From: Caenicola sp034331105
Lineage (GTDB): Bacteria > Synergistota > Synergistia > Synergistales > Synergistaceae
Assembly (NCBI GenBank): GCA_034331105.1
Contig: JAXQGB010000014.1
Coordinates: 62,001 to 126,000 of the forward strand
Direction of reading: 5' to 3'
Length of the DNA: 64,000 bases
The notes below the pieces were generated by a model, which saw nothing but the letters and a program-made list of their open reading frames with translations, was not told the origin of the DNA and made no database searches. Shown in pieces: positions 43,676 to 52,681 of the stretch. The position numbers were made by a program, and so were the translations under genes. Position 1 is the first letter of the stretch; the number at the start of each line of letters is the position of its first letter.

Positions 43676-44290
43676 TTATGCTTTAATTAAACTTAGTTTT
43701 TTCCTGTTTTCACTGTTCTGGAGCAGTCCCATAGCAACATTGAGTACATGGATGTTGTCTACCCAGAGGAAAGAAGATCCGGACAAAAGTTTTCCCGGTT
43801 CATCTCTCTTTGCAAAGCAGAGGCTCCCGTTTACTATCCCCCACTGAAGCTCTGACCATGGGTAAAAATTCTGTTTTTCTGCCGAAAAGGCAGATTTTGT
43901 ATTTACTGTAATACCCTCATTTTCAACCAGGATATCCCCAAAAGGATACTTCTTTCCTTCAGCAAGCCCCTCCATCATTTCAGTAAAAAGGCGCCTTCCC
44001 ACTGCTTTCCAGTACTTGTCGGTAAGATGCTCATAAAAATCTTTTTGTTTTGTTTTTATCGTATATTCTTTATCAGATGTGCCAAAGACTGCAACATATA
44101 CCCGTTTGGGGAAGACCCCTCCCCTCCTGAGGTCTACTCCCCACCTGAGCCGTGTGATATTTTTCATGGGGATCAGTTCCCCGCACCAGTAAAATCCTTT
44201 GGGTGTTATCTCCAGGGTCCTTTTAAAGGGCCACAGACCAAAGGAACATCTAAAATCTATTTCATAATGCCATGATTTATTCTTTTCCAA
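43676..44290 (-). CDS. Protein of unknown function
   Basis: 204 residues, no signal peptide or membrane segment, rich in Trp, Lys and aromatics (WHYEIDFRCSFGLWPFKRTL, KGFYWCGELIPMKNITRLRWGVDLRRGGV). The alternating pattern suggests a beta-rich, PH-like fold with two similar halves: both halves have a basic/aromatic strand followed by I..W.. near 44 and 143. The start is TTG at 44290 with GGATG ten bases upstream. I do not recognise it. It lies last in a minus-strand group after a pseudopilin-like gene. Confidence 0.6.
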   Translation of the reverse strand: MEKNKSWHYEIDFRCSFGLWPFKRTLEITPKGFYWCGELIPMKNITRLRWGVDLRRGGVFPKRVYVAVFGTSDKEYTIKTKQKDFYEHLTDKYWKAVGRRLFTEMMEGLAEGKKYPFGDILVENEGITVNTKSAFSAEKQNFYPWSELQWGIVNGSLCFAKRDEPGKLLSGSSFLWVDNIHVLNVAMGLLQNSENRKKLSLIKA

Positions 44291-44347
44291 AAAAACACAT
44301 CCAATACAAAGTTGAAAAATTTTGCCACAAGAAAATCATATCACAGT

Positions 44348-44824
44348 TCAGTTTATACTATCTCTTACCGTTACATATCCAGCTCCTGATACAACAACGT
44401 AGAGAGGTTTTCCTTCATGAGGCGGCTGGGGTTTTATGTCGACAGTCAGAGCGGGAGTGAGAGAACCCCATTCTCCGTCAAAGACTCTTGGCTTTGAAAG
44501 ATCTCCCGTTACGGGGAATATCCTGGCCCTGGAAGTTTGATATGTCTCTGTACTTCCATCCTGTGTTCCATCCTGCCATGTCAGCCTGAAGAATGCGTTT
44601 TTGGTGCTTTGCTGAGACATTGAGAGTTTAAAGCTGCTTTCCTCGACCTGTGCCCTCGACATTCTGTCTGCAAGCCAAAAGGCAAAGTTATCCGCCTCTT
44701 CCCTGACCATCCTGTTGCCGTCCCTGTTGTCTGAGATCACAGTACAGATGCATCCCGCCATCATACCCACGATTGCCAGTGCTGTTATCAGCTCTATAAG
44801 TGAAAAACCTTTCCTCTTTCTTAT
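44348..44824 (-). CDS. Type II/IV pseudopilin-like protein with a possible ATA start
   Basis: About 158 residues. A class III signal is clear: KRKGFSLIELITALAIVGMMAG, with cleavage after Gly and Glu at +5. The remainder is a globular domain of about 115 residues. No ATG, GTG, TTG or CTG precedes the signal in frame back to the amber stop of the upstream gene, nine bases away; ATA at 44824-44822 lies ten bases after GGGAGG and is the only plausible start. The pilin is orphan: no secretion or pilus genes lie nearby. A GTG at 44770 would delete the signal helix and is surely wrong. Confidence 0.65.
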   Translation of the reverse strand: MRKRKGFSLIELITALAIVGMMAGCICTVISDNRDGNRMVREEADNFAFWLADRMSRAQVEESSFKLSMSQQSTKNAFFRLTWQDGTQDGSTETYQTSRARIFPVTGDLSKPRVFDGEWGSLTPALTVDIKPQPPHEGKPLYVVVSGAGYVTVRDSIN

Positions 44825-44830
44825 GGTGCC

Positions 44831-45268
44831 CTAGCCTCCCAGGCCGTTTATATCTTTATTGGAGACTATCCAGTTATAAAATGCATGCTCTTTTTTGTAG
44901 AGCTTGCCTTCGCAGTTAGTACATCCGTGTTTTGTCCAGCCCTCTGCAATAAGTTTATAATCAGTTGCCCTCAAGAGCCTGTATTCGAATGTCACGCTGT
45001 AAATTTTCACATCTGTTATCCTGCACCAGAGCTGTATCTGGTCGTCATACCTCGCAGGATGTTTGTATCGGCAGTGGGTCTCAACGACAGGAAGGATCAG
45101 ACCATCCTCTTCCCATTTTGAATATGGGATGCCCATCAGGCGGCAAAACTCTGTTCTGGCTACCTCAAACCAGTCAAGGTAGTTCGCGTAATAAACGACT
45201 CCCATCTGGTCAGTCTCGCTGTACCTTACCCTTATCGTAGCCGCAAGCGTGTAGTCTTTTTCTGTCAT
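44831..45268 (-). CDS. YbgC/FadM-type acyl-CoA thioesterase
   Basis: 145 residues with the 4HBT hot-dog motif VRYSETDQMGVVYYANYLDWFEVAR, where Asp and Tyr belong to the active site, and a CXXC near the end (HGCTNCEG). It hydrolyses acyl-CoA or acyl-ACP thioesters. The ATG at 45268 follows AGGGGG at eight-base spacing. It ends in an amber codon in frame with the pilin gene downstream. Confidence 0.85.
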   Translation of the reverse strand: MTEKDYTLAATIRVRYSETDQMGVVYYANYLDWFEVARTEFCRLMGIPYSKWEEDGLILPVVETHCRYKHPARYDDQIQLWCRITDVKIYSVTFEYRLLRATDYKLIAEGWTKHGCTNCEGKLYKKEHAFYNWIVSNKDINGLGG

Positions 45269-45351
45269 TGCAAATACCCCCTGAATTCCTCGCTGCTTCA
45301 GATCGATCCATAACTGAAATATTATCGTTACAGACATTATAAGGTATAAAT

Positions 45352-47274
45352 TTAAAGGACTGCTCCCCTTTTATGCAGAATATATTTTTCCCTGTCAGAT
45401 GGACTGATCCCCCTGAATGAAACTTCCACGCCAGCTCCGGGCGGACACAGATCATAACCGTCAAAAAATGTGTATATCGTGCCGTGCCCTCCGGTAATGG
45501 ATGAAAACCTGGAAGGAAAATCGATCCCCTCAGCCACGGGATATCTTCCTGTGATAACAGTTGTTCCTTTTTTGATAGACGGGGAATCAAAAGTCCCCCT
45601 CATCCCGATTATTTCACCGATCATTTTTCCAGTCATTTCTTCCGGGCAGGTCATCCTGAACCTGTTGATCGGCTCCATCAGATCTGTACCGGTGTTTGTC
45701 AGGGCATCCATTATCCCGATCGGTGTTGCAAGAATGAAATCCATAGGATGAGTATGTGCTACATGATGTTCCCCGTCTGCCAAGGTTATCTTCAGGTCTG
45801 TTACCTGCCATCCTTTGGGCCCCTGACGAAGGGCCTCAGGGATCGTTTGTTCGACCTGGAGCTGATATTTTGTAAAAATTTTCTCGTTACGGACCCTGCT
45901 TTCAAAGACCACCCCCGAGCCTGTTTCAAGAGGTTCGATCTCGAAACGAAGGACAGCCCAGCATGGCTTTGGCATCGTGTACTCAACATAGCCCGATCCC
46001 ATGCGGGAAGGCCTTTCTTTGTATATGACCTGAGGAGGTCCGGTGACTGCATCGATCGAGTATCTTTCCTTCAGAAGGGCTTCGATCACCTCGATCTGGA
46101 GCCTTCCTGTTACAGATAATATCAGTTCCCGTGTGCTTTGTTCCCAGATGACTTCAATTACAGGGTCCTCAGCGCTCATCTGATCGACTGCCTTAAGAAG
46201 AGCTGGGTAATCTGTTTCGAACTTTGGCATAACTCTTATCCTCATCGAAGGGGATGCTATGTTTATCTCCTTCCTGATATGAGAGTGGCTGCCAAGGACG
46301 TCTCCGTTCCGTGAATTTGAAAGTCCGAAGATCGCCGCTATCTCTCCGGCTGAAGCTTCGCCTGTGTCGACCTCTTTCGCTCCTGTCACTTTTTTTATCT
46401 GCACTGCCTTTTCATAACTGTCATTGCTTGCGTTGTATATAAGATCCCTGTTCTTGATACTGCCGGAAAAAAGACGGGCATATGCTACACGGCCCATCTG
46501 CGGGTCATGCTTCATATTAAAAATGACGGCGGATAGGCCGCTCTTCACATCACCGATCTTTGGTCTGCCGGCAAGAAGCTCGATCAGGTCCAGAAGTTCC
46601 TCTACTCCCTCTCCGATAAGGGCAGCCCCTGCAACAAAGGGGAACACCTTCCTCTGGGAGAAAGAACTCACATATGATTCAAAAAGTTCTTCTTTCGATA
46701 TCGCCCCTAGTCCTAGTTCGACATATTTTTCAAGCAGATCATCATTTACGCCGCAAAGTACTTCAGTAATACTTTCTTTTTCCTGAGTGAAAGAAGGGAT
46801 CATTACAGCACCAAAAGAATCCTCGATTTCTTTAAGGACACTCTTTACGTCAGATCCTTCCCTGTCTTTCTTGTTGATAAAAAACATGACAGGGACTCCT
46901 GAAGAACTAAGAACCTCCCAAAATACCTCTGTCTGGGGCTGGACTCCCTCTACAGCAGAAACCACCAGAACCGCGGCATCCATAGCACGTACGGATCTTT
47001 GGACCTCTGATGAGAAATCACTGTGTCCGGGAGTATCGATTATGTTGACAGACTTGCCTTTCCACGAGAGATAGGCTGAAGCAGCCCTTACAGATATGCC
47101 CCTTCGCCTCTCTATCTCCATGAAATCAGTATGGGCGTTTCCATCGTCAACGCGCCCTATTTTCTTAACAGAACCTGATATATATAGCATCTGTTCCGTC
47201 AGGGTGGTCTTACCTGCGTCAACATGGGCAAGAAGACCGATGTTCCAGGGTCTTTTCACTTTTATTTGATCCAT
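45352..47274 (-). CDS. TetM/TetO-type translational GTPase (ribosomal protection-like)
   Basis: 640 residues, EF-G-like. G1 AHVDAGKTTLTEQ (16-28), switch I region with ERRRGISVRAAS, G3 DTPGHSDF, G4 NKKD; then EF-G domains II-V in order. Its length matches the Tet(M)/Tet(W) class of proteins that remove tetracycline from ribosomes, though a housekeeping EF-G-like role is equally possible. It starts inside the 3' end of the nitroreductase gene (13-base overlap), so it is not a mobile cassette. No leader peptide of the tet(M) type was seen. Confidence 0.82.
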   Translation of the reverse strand: MDQIKVKRPWNIGLLAHVDAGKTTLTEQMLYISGSVKKIGRVDDGNAHTDFMEIERRRGISVRAASAYLSWKGKSVNIIDTPGHSDFSSEVQRSVRAMDAAVLVVSAVEGVQPQTEVFWEVLSSSGVPVMFFINKKDREGSDVKSVLKEIEDSFGAVMIPSFTQEKESITEVLCGVNDDLLEKYVELGLGAISKEELFESYVSSFSQRKVFPFVAGAALIGEGVEELLDLIELLAGRPKIGDVKSGLSAVIFNMKHDPQMGRVAYARLFSGSIKNRDLIYNASNDSYEKAVQIKKVTGAKEVDTGEASAGEIAAIFGLSNSRNGDVLGSHSHIRKEINIASPSMRIRVMPKFETDYPALLKAVDQMSAEDPVIEVIWEQSTRELILSVTGRLQIEVIEALLKERYSIDAVTGPPQVIYKERPSRMGSGYVEYTMPKPCWAVLRFEIEPLETGSGVVFESRVRNEKIFTKYQLQVEQTIPEALRQGPKGWQVTDLKITLADGEHHVAHTHPMDFILATPIGIMDALTNTGTDLMEPINRFRMTCPEEMTGKMIGEIIGMRGTFDSPSIKKGTTVITGRYPVAEGIDFPSRFSSITGGHGTIYTFFDGYDLCPPGAGVEVSFRGISPSDREKYILHKRGAVL

Positions 47275-48086
47275 GAAATATTCAGCGGTCTTCTTGTCGG
47301 ATATTGTCTTGCGGGACTGATCAACGGGTAACCAAACATCTGTGCGCCGCAGACATGTTCATCAGAGCCTATTCCAAGATAATCTCTCAATCCTTCATAA
47401 TTCCTTATTGCCGCAGTAAGAAAACCTCCCCAGCAGGCTCCGACGCCAAGTGCATGCGCTGCCAGTTCAAAGTATGTAAGAGCTATGGAAGCATCTTCCG
47501 GCCACATGTGATCTTTGGGCACTACAGCGACTGCAACATGTGGTGCGCCACGTAAAAGTGCATCTTCCCCGGATTTGGCCTTTGCTATCATAGATGCTCC
47601 GATAAGCGAGATCCTGGAGGTCGGATCCTTGAATATTTCTTCCCTCATCCAGCAAAGGATAAGATTCGTTATCTCCTGCGTTTTTTCAGGATCTGCAGAT
47701 ACTACCCATCTCACCGGCTGCCGGTTTGATGCAGTTGGAGCAAGTTTTACGGCATCAAAGATCTGATCAAACAACTCCTGAGAAAGAGAGGCTTTTTTGA
47801 AACGCCTGATGCTTCTCCTTGTTTTTAAGAAATTCATCGCTTTTTGTGCTGATGGCATTTTGAGACCTGGAGCTGCCACCATTTCTTCATTTTTCATGAA
47901 AGATAGGCAGTTGGCGCTTTCCGGACAAAAGAGCACGCAATGACCGCACTCGATGCAGTTAGCTGAGGCCCTTACATCCATCTCCGGCAGGCCGGTCTCC
48001 CCAAACTTAACTATGCCAGCCGGACACACTTTCACACAAATTCCGCATCTGGAACATTTTGCTGGATCTACTTCCATTGACCTCAT
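47262..48086 (-). CDS. Ferredoxin-domain nitroreductase
   Basis: 274 residues. Two 4Fe-4S motifs at Cys11/14/17/21 and Cys44/47/50/54, then a nitroreductase domain starting KTRRSIRRF with PTASNRQPVRWVV and a C-terminal CWGG. Such fusions are common in anaerobes and move electrons from ferredoxin to FMN substrates. GGGGAGG precedes the ATG. First gene of an operon with the GTPase. Confidence 0.9.
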   Translation of the reverse strand: MRSMEVDPAKCSRCGICVKVCPAGIVKFGETGLPEMDVRASANCIECGHCVLFCPESANCLSFMKNEEMVAAPGLKMPSAQKAMNFLKTRRSIRRFKKASLSQELFDQIFDAVKLAPTASNRQPVRWVVSADPEKTQEITNLILCWMREEIFKDPTSRISLIGASMIAKAKSGEDALLRGAPHVAVAVVPKDHMWPEDASIALTYFELAAHALGVGACWGGFLTAAIRNYEGLRDYLGIGSDEHVCGAQMFGYPLISPARQYPTRRPLNISWIK

Positions 48087-48352
48087 CGTTATTCCTCCCC
48101 GGAGTTAGAAAACTTTTTATTCGGACCTATTATATCAACCCGGCACAATTAGTTGGGAATTAACAAAAACAACGAACTTTTTTATAAAAATTAAATTGCA
48201 ATGAGTGAGATCAGCCATCCGCTTTCAAAAAAATGAATGATCCGTAAGTATGTTGCGTAATGGCAGAATCAGCATGAATACTAAATGAAACATATAAATT
48301 ATGTTCTATAATGCAAAATCAGATCATACAAAACCGGAATGGAGACAGAAAA

Positions 48353-49885
48353 ATGAAAAAGCTGTTTTTTATCATCACTTTATTATTGCTGGTTATTCCC
48401 TCAGCAGTCTCAGCTTCCGACTTGATCCCGCCCTACCACTGGACGTACCATTCCCTTGAGATCCTCTCCAATAAGGACCTGATCAAAGAAAAGATAATAC
48501 CGGGTGAAAGCACTTACACAAAGGAACAGGCAGCAAATATGATCATCGAAGCTATGAAAAAGATCAGGACTGACCCTTCGTTATTGGGAGATGATGAGCT
48601 TAGCAGTATGAGACAGCTCATAAACGGATACAGGCACGAACTTGAAGCAAAAGGTCATGATCATGACAAGATCAGGACTGAACTTGAGGATATGGCTCTT
48701 GCTGCCGGTCTGTCTGCAATGGAAATACCAGTCACTTCCGGCTCAAAAGAGAGACCTCTCAATCTCCAGGCTGTGAGATCGGTAAATAAATTCACTTTCG
48801 ACATTTACAGATATTTCGCAGCAAAGAACAGGAATGGCCTTTTCATATCCCCATACAGCATTTCTTCCGCGCTTTCAATGACTTATGCTGGAGCGGAAGG
48901 CAAAACAGCAAGGGAAATGGAGAGCGTACTCCATCTTGATCCGGAAATTCACCGAAGCATGTCCGCACTGATCAATGACATAAACTCAGTTCCAAGTGAG
49001 ACAGCGACTGTTAAAACTGTCAATGCCCTCTGGCCTGCCAAAGATGAACACCTGCTTGACAGTTACACAGGCAAGGTAAGCCGCTTCTACGAAGCATCGC
49101 TGACCCCCCTGGATTACAGGGAGAAAACAGAAGAGGCAAGGGCGACTATAAACACATGGGTGGATAAGGAAACAGATGGGAAAATAAAAAACCTCATAGG
49201 AGAGGGTGTCCTGAAAAAAGACACCTCTCTTGTACTGACTAACGCGATCTATTTCAAGTCTGAATGGATGAACAAATTTGATATACAAAATTCCCGGGCC
49301 ATGCCTTTTCATATAAGCCCATCTGAATCTGTCCCCGCTGTTATGATGGCCAAGACTGACAAAGGGATCAGATACTCTAAAGAGAGCGACCTTGAAATAG
49401 CTGAGATACCATACAGCAACAACAGGTTTTCAATGCTTATACTTCTGCCCCTCAAAGGGGTAAAACTGGAGAAAATAGAAAAAAAACTTGACCACCTGAA
49501 ATTCACCGAATGGACTGCTTTTATGTCTCCCAAAAAGGTCAGGTTGACTATCCCCAAATTTAAGACAGAACAGAGTTTCGAACTCAACGATGCGCTGAAG
49601 GAAATGGGTATGGCAATCGCGTTTAAAGCCAGGGAAGCAGATTTTTCTGGAATGAACGGGAAGAAAAATCTCTATATCGGTGCAGCGATCCACAAGACAT
49701 TCCTTGACGTTGGAGAAGACGGCACAGAGGCCGCTGCCGCAACAGCTGTGATTATGTCAAAAACATCTGCTATGCATGATCCGGAGCAAACTATCGAATT
49801 CAAGGCAGACAGGCCGTTTATTTATATGATCAGAGACAACCAGACCGAAACGATTTTATTCATAGGCCGCTATACAAGACCATAA
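48353..49885 (+). CDS. Secreted serpin with an SLH-like N-terminal domain
   Basis: 510 residues. A signal peptide (LFFIITLLLLVIPSAVSAS), a single SLH-like region (LIPPYHWTYHSLEILSNKDLIKEKI..., about 24-70), then a full serpin domain (about 150-510). The breach/hinge motif DVGEDGTEAAAATA is of the inhibitory type, and the reactive loop continues VIMSKTSAMHD; by counting, P1 lies at or next to Lys-Thr-Ser. It likely blocks a serine or cysteine protease at the cell surface, attached via the SLH-like part. GGAGACAG precedes the ATG. TATAAT at 48307-48312 is a candidate -10. Confidence 0.88.
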   Translation: MKKLFFIITLLLLVIPSAVSASDLIPPYHWTYHSLEILSNKDLIKEKIIPGESTYTKEQAANMIIEAMKKIRTDPSLLGDDELSSMRQLINGYRHELEAKGHDHDKIRTELEDMALAAGLSAMEIPVTSGSKERPLNLQAVRSVNKFTFDIYRYFAAKNRNGLFISPYSISSALSMTYAGAEGKTAREMESVLHLDPEIHRSMSALINDINSVPSETATVKTVNALWPAKDEHLLDSYTGKVSRFYEASLTPLDYREKTEEARATINTWVDKETDGKIKNLIGEGVLKKDTSLVLTNAIYFKSEWMNKFDIQNSRAMPFHISPSESVPAVMMAKTDKGIRYSKESDLEIAEIPYSNNRFSMLILLPLKGVKLEKIEKKLDHLKFTEWTAFMSPKKVRLTIPKFKTEQSFELNDALKEMGMAIAFKAREADFSGMNGKKNLYIGAAIHKTFLDVGEDGTEAAAATAVIMSKTSAMHDPEQTIEFKADRPFIYMIRDNQTETILFIGRYTRP

Positions 49886-49963
49886 ATCAAATATGATCCG
49901 TTGCTGCCTTTTTGTTATTTTACTCAAATATCCCGGCAGCAACGGTTTTTACAATGTCCCTGT

Positions 49964-51358
49964 CTAAACTGCAAGAAGCATGATCGCTTCAGCGTATATG
50001 TGAGTTATCTTTCGAAGATTTTCAAGGGTCACGTGTTCGTCAGGCTGGTGGATAACATCAGGGTCACCGGGAAATACGGGGCCAAAAGAGACTGAGTTTG
50101 GAAGGTACCTGCAGTAAGTCCCCCCGCCGATACTGATCGGTCCAGCTGTTGATCCTGTGACTTTCTTATACGCCTCGAGAAGTTTCTTTATCAGGGGACT
50201 TGAAGGATCCACAAATAGCGGTTTCTTGTCCCTGTCGACAAAGAACTTGGCGCCAAGCTTCTCTGTTGACTTTTTAAAATCTTCTGCAAGCTCTTCTCCT
50301 GAGAGCGTCACAGGGTAACGCAGGTCAAAACTTACTCTGCAAGTCCCGTTATCCAGCCTTATCATTGCAGTGTTGAAAGTAAGAGCTCCTGAAACCTCGT
50401 CCCTTCTTTCAAGTCCTATCCCGGCTCCGTTTGTGCCCTTAAAACTTTTGGCACCCTGACGCAAGAAGTCAGATAACTCCTTTGGCTCCCAAACAAAGGA
50501 TGAGAGTGCTCCAAGGAGCAATTCAACTGCGTTTGTTCCCAGCTCCGGCGACATTGCATGAGCCGATACTCCTTTTGCCCTTATGATGGTTTTTCCATCT
50601 GTGCCTATGATAATGACGCCCTCCGCAGACCTCAGTTTCCTTATGATATTTTCTTCAAAGCGGCCGTCAAAAACCGCCTCTGCAGAGTCAGGAACTACAT
50701 TATATCTCTCTCCGCCTTTGATAGAGATAAGGTGCGGGGCAGAGCCTTTTCTCTCATCTGAGAACTCTTTTTCCACCCAGCAGTGAAATATTCCCTTCTC
50801 AGCGTTGATCAACGGGAAGTTGGCATCAGGAGAAAAGCTTGTACCGGGGACTTCTTCCGTTTCGAGGTATCTGGCAATACATCTTCCGCCGCTTTCTTCG
50901 TCCAACCCAACTATCAGCCTGATCCGGCAGTTAAGTTTGAAACCGGAGTCACGCAGTGCCTTCATTGCATAAAGAATCGAAAATGCCGGCCCCTTGTCAT
51001 CGAGGGATCCCCTCCCATAAAGCTTGCCGTCAAGGACACTGCCGCTGTATGGAGGAACAGTCCATGCCGATGTCTCTCCCTCGGGAACTACGTCAAGGTG
51101 AGCAAGTATCCCCACTAGCTTTTCTCCGCTGCCAATTTCAGCATAACCTGCGTAATTTGAAATGTTGGCTGTATTGAAGCCAAGTTTTTCTGCACACTTG
51201 AGGAAGTCTTCAAGGGCTTCTGACATTTCCGGACCAAAAGGGTGTTCACCTGAGACGAGCGATTCGTCATAAACACTTCGGATCATAAGGGATGACTGCA
51301 GGTCCTTCAGCATATCTTCAAAATTATCGTCTATGATCTCATGCATCAAATTTTTCAT
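49964..51358 (-). CDS. pepV: Sapep/PepV family M20 dipeptidase
   Basis: 464 residues. Zinc ligands are seen in LAHLDVVPEGE, GSLDDKGPA and DEESGG, and a dimerisation lid domain lies in the middle; length and features match PepV rather than shorter DapE/ArgE. It cleaves dipeptides in the cytoplasm, including D-containing ones in some relatives. It is last in an operon with an epimerase and a DUF819 permease, 69 bases after the latter. Confidence 0.88.
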   Translation of the reverse strand: MKNLMHEIIDDNFEDMLKDLQSSLMIRSVYDESLVSGEHPFGPEMSEALEDFLKCAEKLGFNTANISNYAGYAEIGSGEKLVGILAHLDVVPEGETSAWTVPPYSGSVLDGKLYGRGSLDDKGPAFSILYAMKALRDSGFKLNCRIRLIVGLDEESGGRCIARYLETEEVPGTSFSPDANFPLINAEKGIFHCWVEKEFSDERKGSAPHLISIKGGERYNVVPDSAEAVFDGRFEENIIRKLRSAEGVIIIGTDGKTIIRAKGVSAHAMSPELGTNAVELLLGALSSFVWEPKELSDFLRQGAKSFKGTNGAGIGLERRDEVSGALTFNTAMIRLDNGTCRVSFDLRYPVTLSGEELAEDFKKSTEKLGAKFFVDRDKKPLFVDPSSPLIKKLLEAYKKVTGSTAGPISIGGGTYCRYLPNSVSFGPVFPGDPDVIHQPDEHVTLENLRKITHIYAEAIMLLAV

Positions 51359-51427
51359 ATATGACCCGCCTTTTGGAGGGGAAACAGCCCTGATGCATGC
51401 CGCTCCCCCTCAATATTTGAATATTTA

Positions 51428-52624
51428 TCAGGCTCCCGCGATCATTGAGAGTATTTTCGCTACTGTGAGGCCTCCAAATGTTCCGAGGACATACCCCATC
51501 AAAGCCATCAGAACACCTACCGGTACAAGCGTCTCTTTGTAAGCCGCCGCAATAATTGGAGCGGCAGCTACAGCACCAATATTTGCAAGGCTCGCCACCG
51601 CACATGTAAAGAGGTCCAGCTTAAAGATCTTGGCCAACAGGGCAAGCAAAACTGCGTGTATAGCAAGTATCACAAATCCGGCAAAGAGATAATAGGGTGC
51701 GTCTGTGAGTTCCTTGAATGACGCCCTGGAAGCTATAAGACATATTATTACATAAAGCATCGTCATCGAAACAGGCGAAGATCCCGGGACCTTGCCGAGC
51801 GGAGTAAGGGCACAAACAACACCGGCTACGGTGGCTAACACTATCGTGACTGTGTTTGCTGAATAGAAATCGCTCTTTCCGAATGTTTCAACAAGCATTG
51901 GGGATAGTATCGAGGCAAGCCAGCTTGAAAGCGCCGAAACGAGAATGCCGGCTCCGATAAGGAGACATAGGTCGCTCGTTTCCATTTTTGTTCTCGCATT
52001 ATCGTCGGTCTGCGACAAGGTCTCGCCTATTGAATCGATAAGGGTGGTGTCGCTCTTTGTCCAGCGGTTGAAAATATATGCGTAGGGAACTGTTGCAAGC
52101 AGCATAATTACCCAGATAGAGTAATTGACATTGTCAACGAGAAGCGTGTAACCCATTGCTGAATCATTGATGCCAAGCGCCCCCTGAATGGCTACCATGT
52201 TGGCTGTTCCGCCTATCCAGCTGCCCGCAAGCGCCCCCCAGGTCTTCCATCCTTCGGGTGGGAAACCATTCTTCATAAAAGTGAACATCACTACGAATCC
52301 CACCATGATAGTGAAGGTCGCACAGAAAAATCCCAGAAGCATTCTCGGCCCAAGCTTGAGGATCTTCCTTATGTCACAGCGCAGGAGCATAATAAAGATC
52401 ATTGCGGGGATGAGGTTGCCCCTTACAGCCCTGTATGTTGCCTTGATCGAATCATTGTTCTCCCAGAGATCGAAAGTAGCAAAGAGCATGCACATAACAT
52501 AAAGGATGACCGGTGTGGGCACATATTTGAAGAAAGTGGTATCTTTGTACTTCCGCTCGAGCGAAGATACGATACCGGCAAAACAGACAAGGAATGCCAG
52601 ATATGCAAAGCCATTGGTTATCAT
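51428..52624 (-). CDS. DUF819 family membrane protein
   Basis: 398 residues with about eleven hydrophobic helices and the conserved TWGALAGSWIGGTANMVAIQ motif of DUF819 (YjcL) proteins. The family has no proven substrate. Position between a dipeptide epimerase and a dipeptidase suggests that it moves dipeptides, murein peptides or amino acids. GAGGAGG lies eight bases before the ATG. Confidence 0.82.
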   Translation of the reverse strand: MITNGFAYLAFLVCFAGIVSSLERKYKDTTFFKYVPTPVILYVMCMLFATFDLWENNDSIKATYRAVRGNLIPAMIFIMLLRCDIRKILKLGPRMLLGFFCATFTIMVGFVVMFTFMKNGFPPEGWKTWGALAGSWIGGTANMVAIQGALGINDSAMGYTLLVDNVNYSIWVIMLLATVPYAYIFNRWTKSDTTLIDSIGETLSQTDDNARTKMETSDLCLLIGAGILVSALSSWLASILSPMLVETFGKSDFYSANTVTIVLATVAGVVCALTPLGKVPGSSPVSMTMLYVIICLIASRASFKELTDAPYYLFAGFVILAIHAVLLALLAKIFKLDLFTCAVASLANIGAVAAAPIIAAAYKETLVPVGVLMALMGYVLGTFGGLTVAKILSMIAGA

Positions 52625-52681
52625 ATAAAAAACCTCCTCATAATAATGAATTTGTTCTTTTTGGATAAAAAAGATAAATCA

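Noticed and set aside
44824..45268. Amber read-through fusing thioesterase and pseudopilin
   Set aside because: A cytoplasmic enzyme fused before a prepilin signal would block export, and GGGAGG before ATA offers a simpler start. Kept only as an alternative.
45352..47274. Recently acquired mobile tetracycline-resistance gene
   Set aside because: No transposase, integrase or flanking repeats, and the gene overlaps its neighbour as part of an operon.
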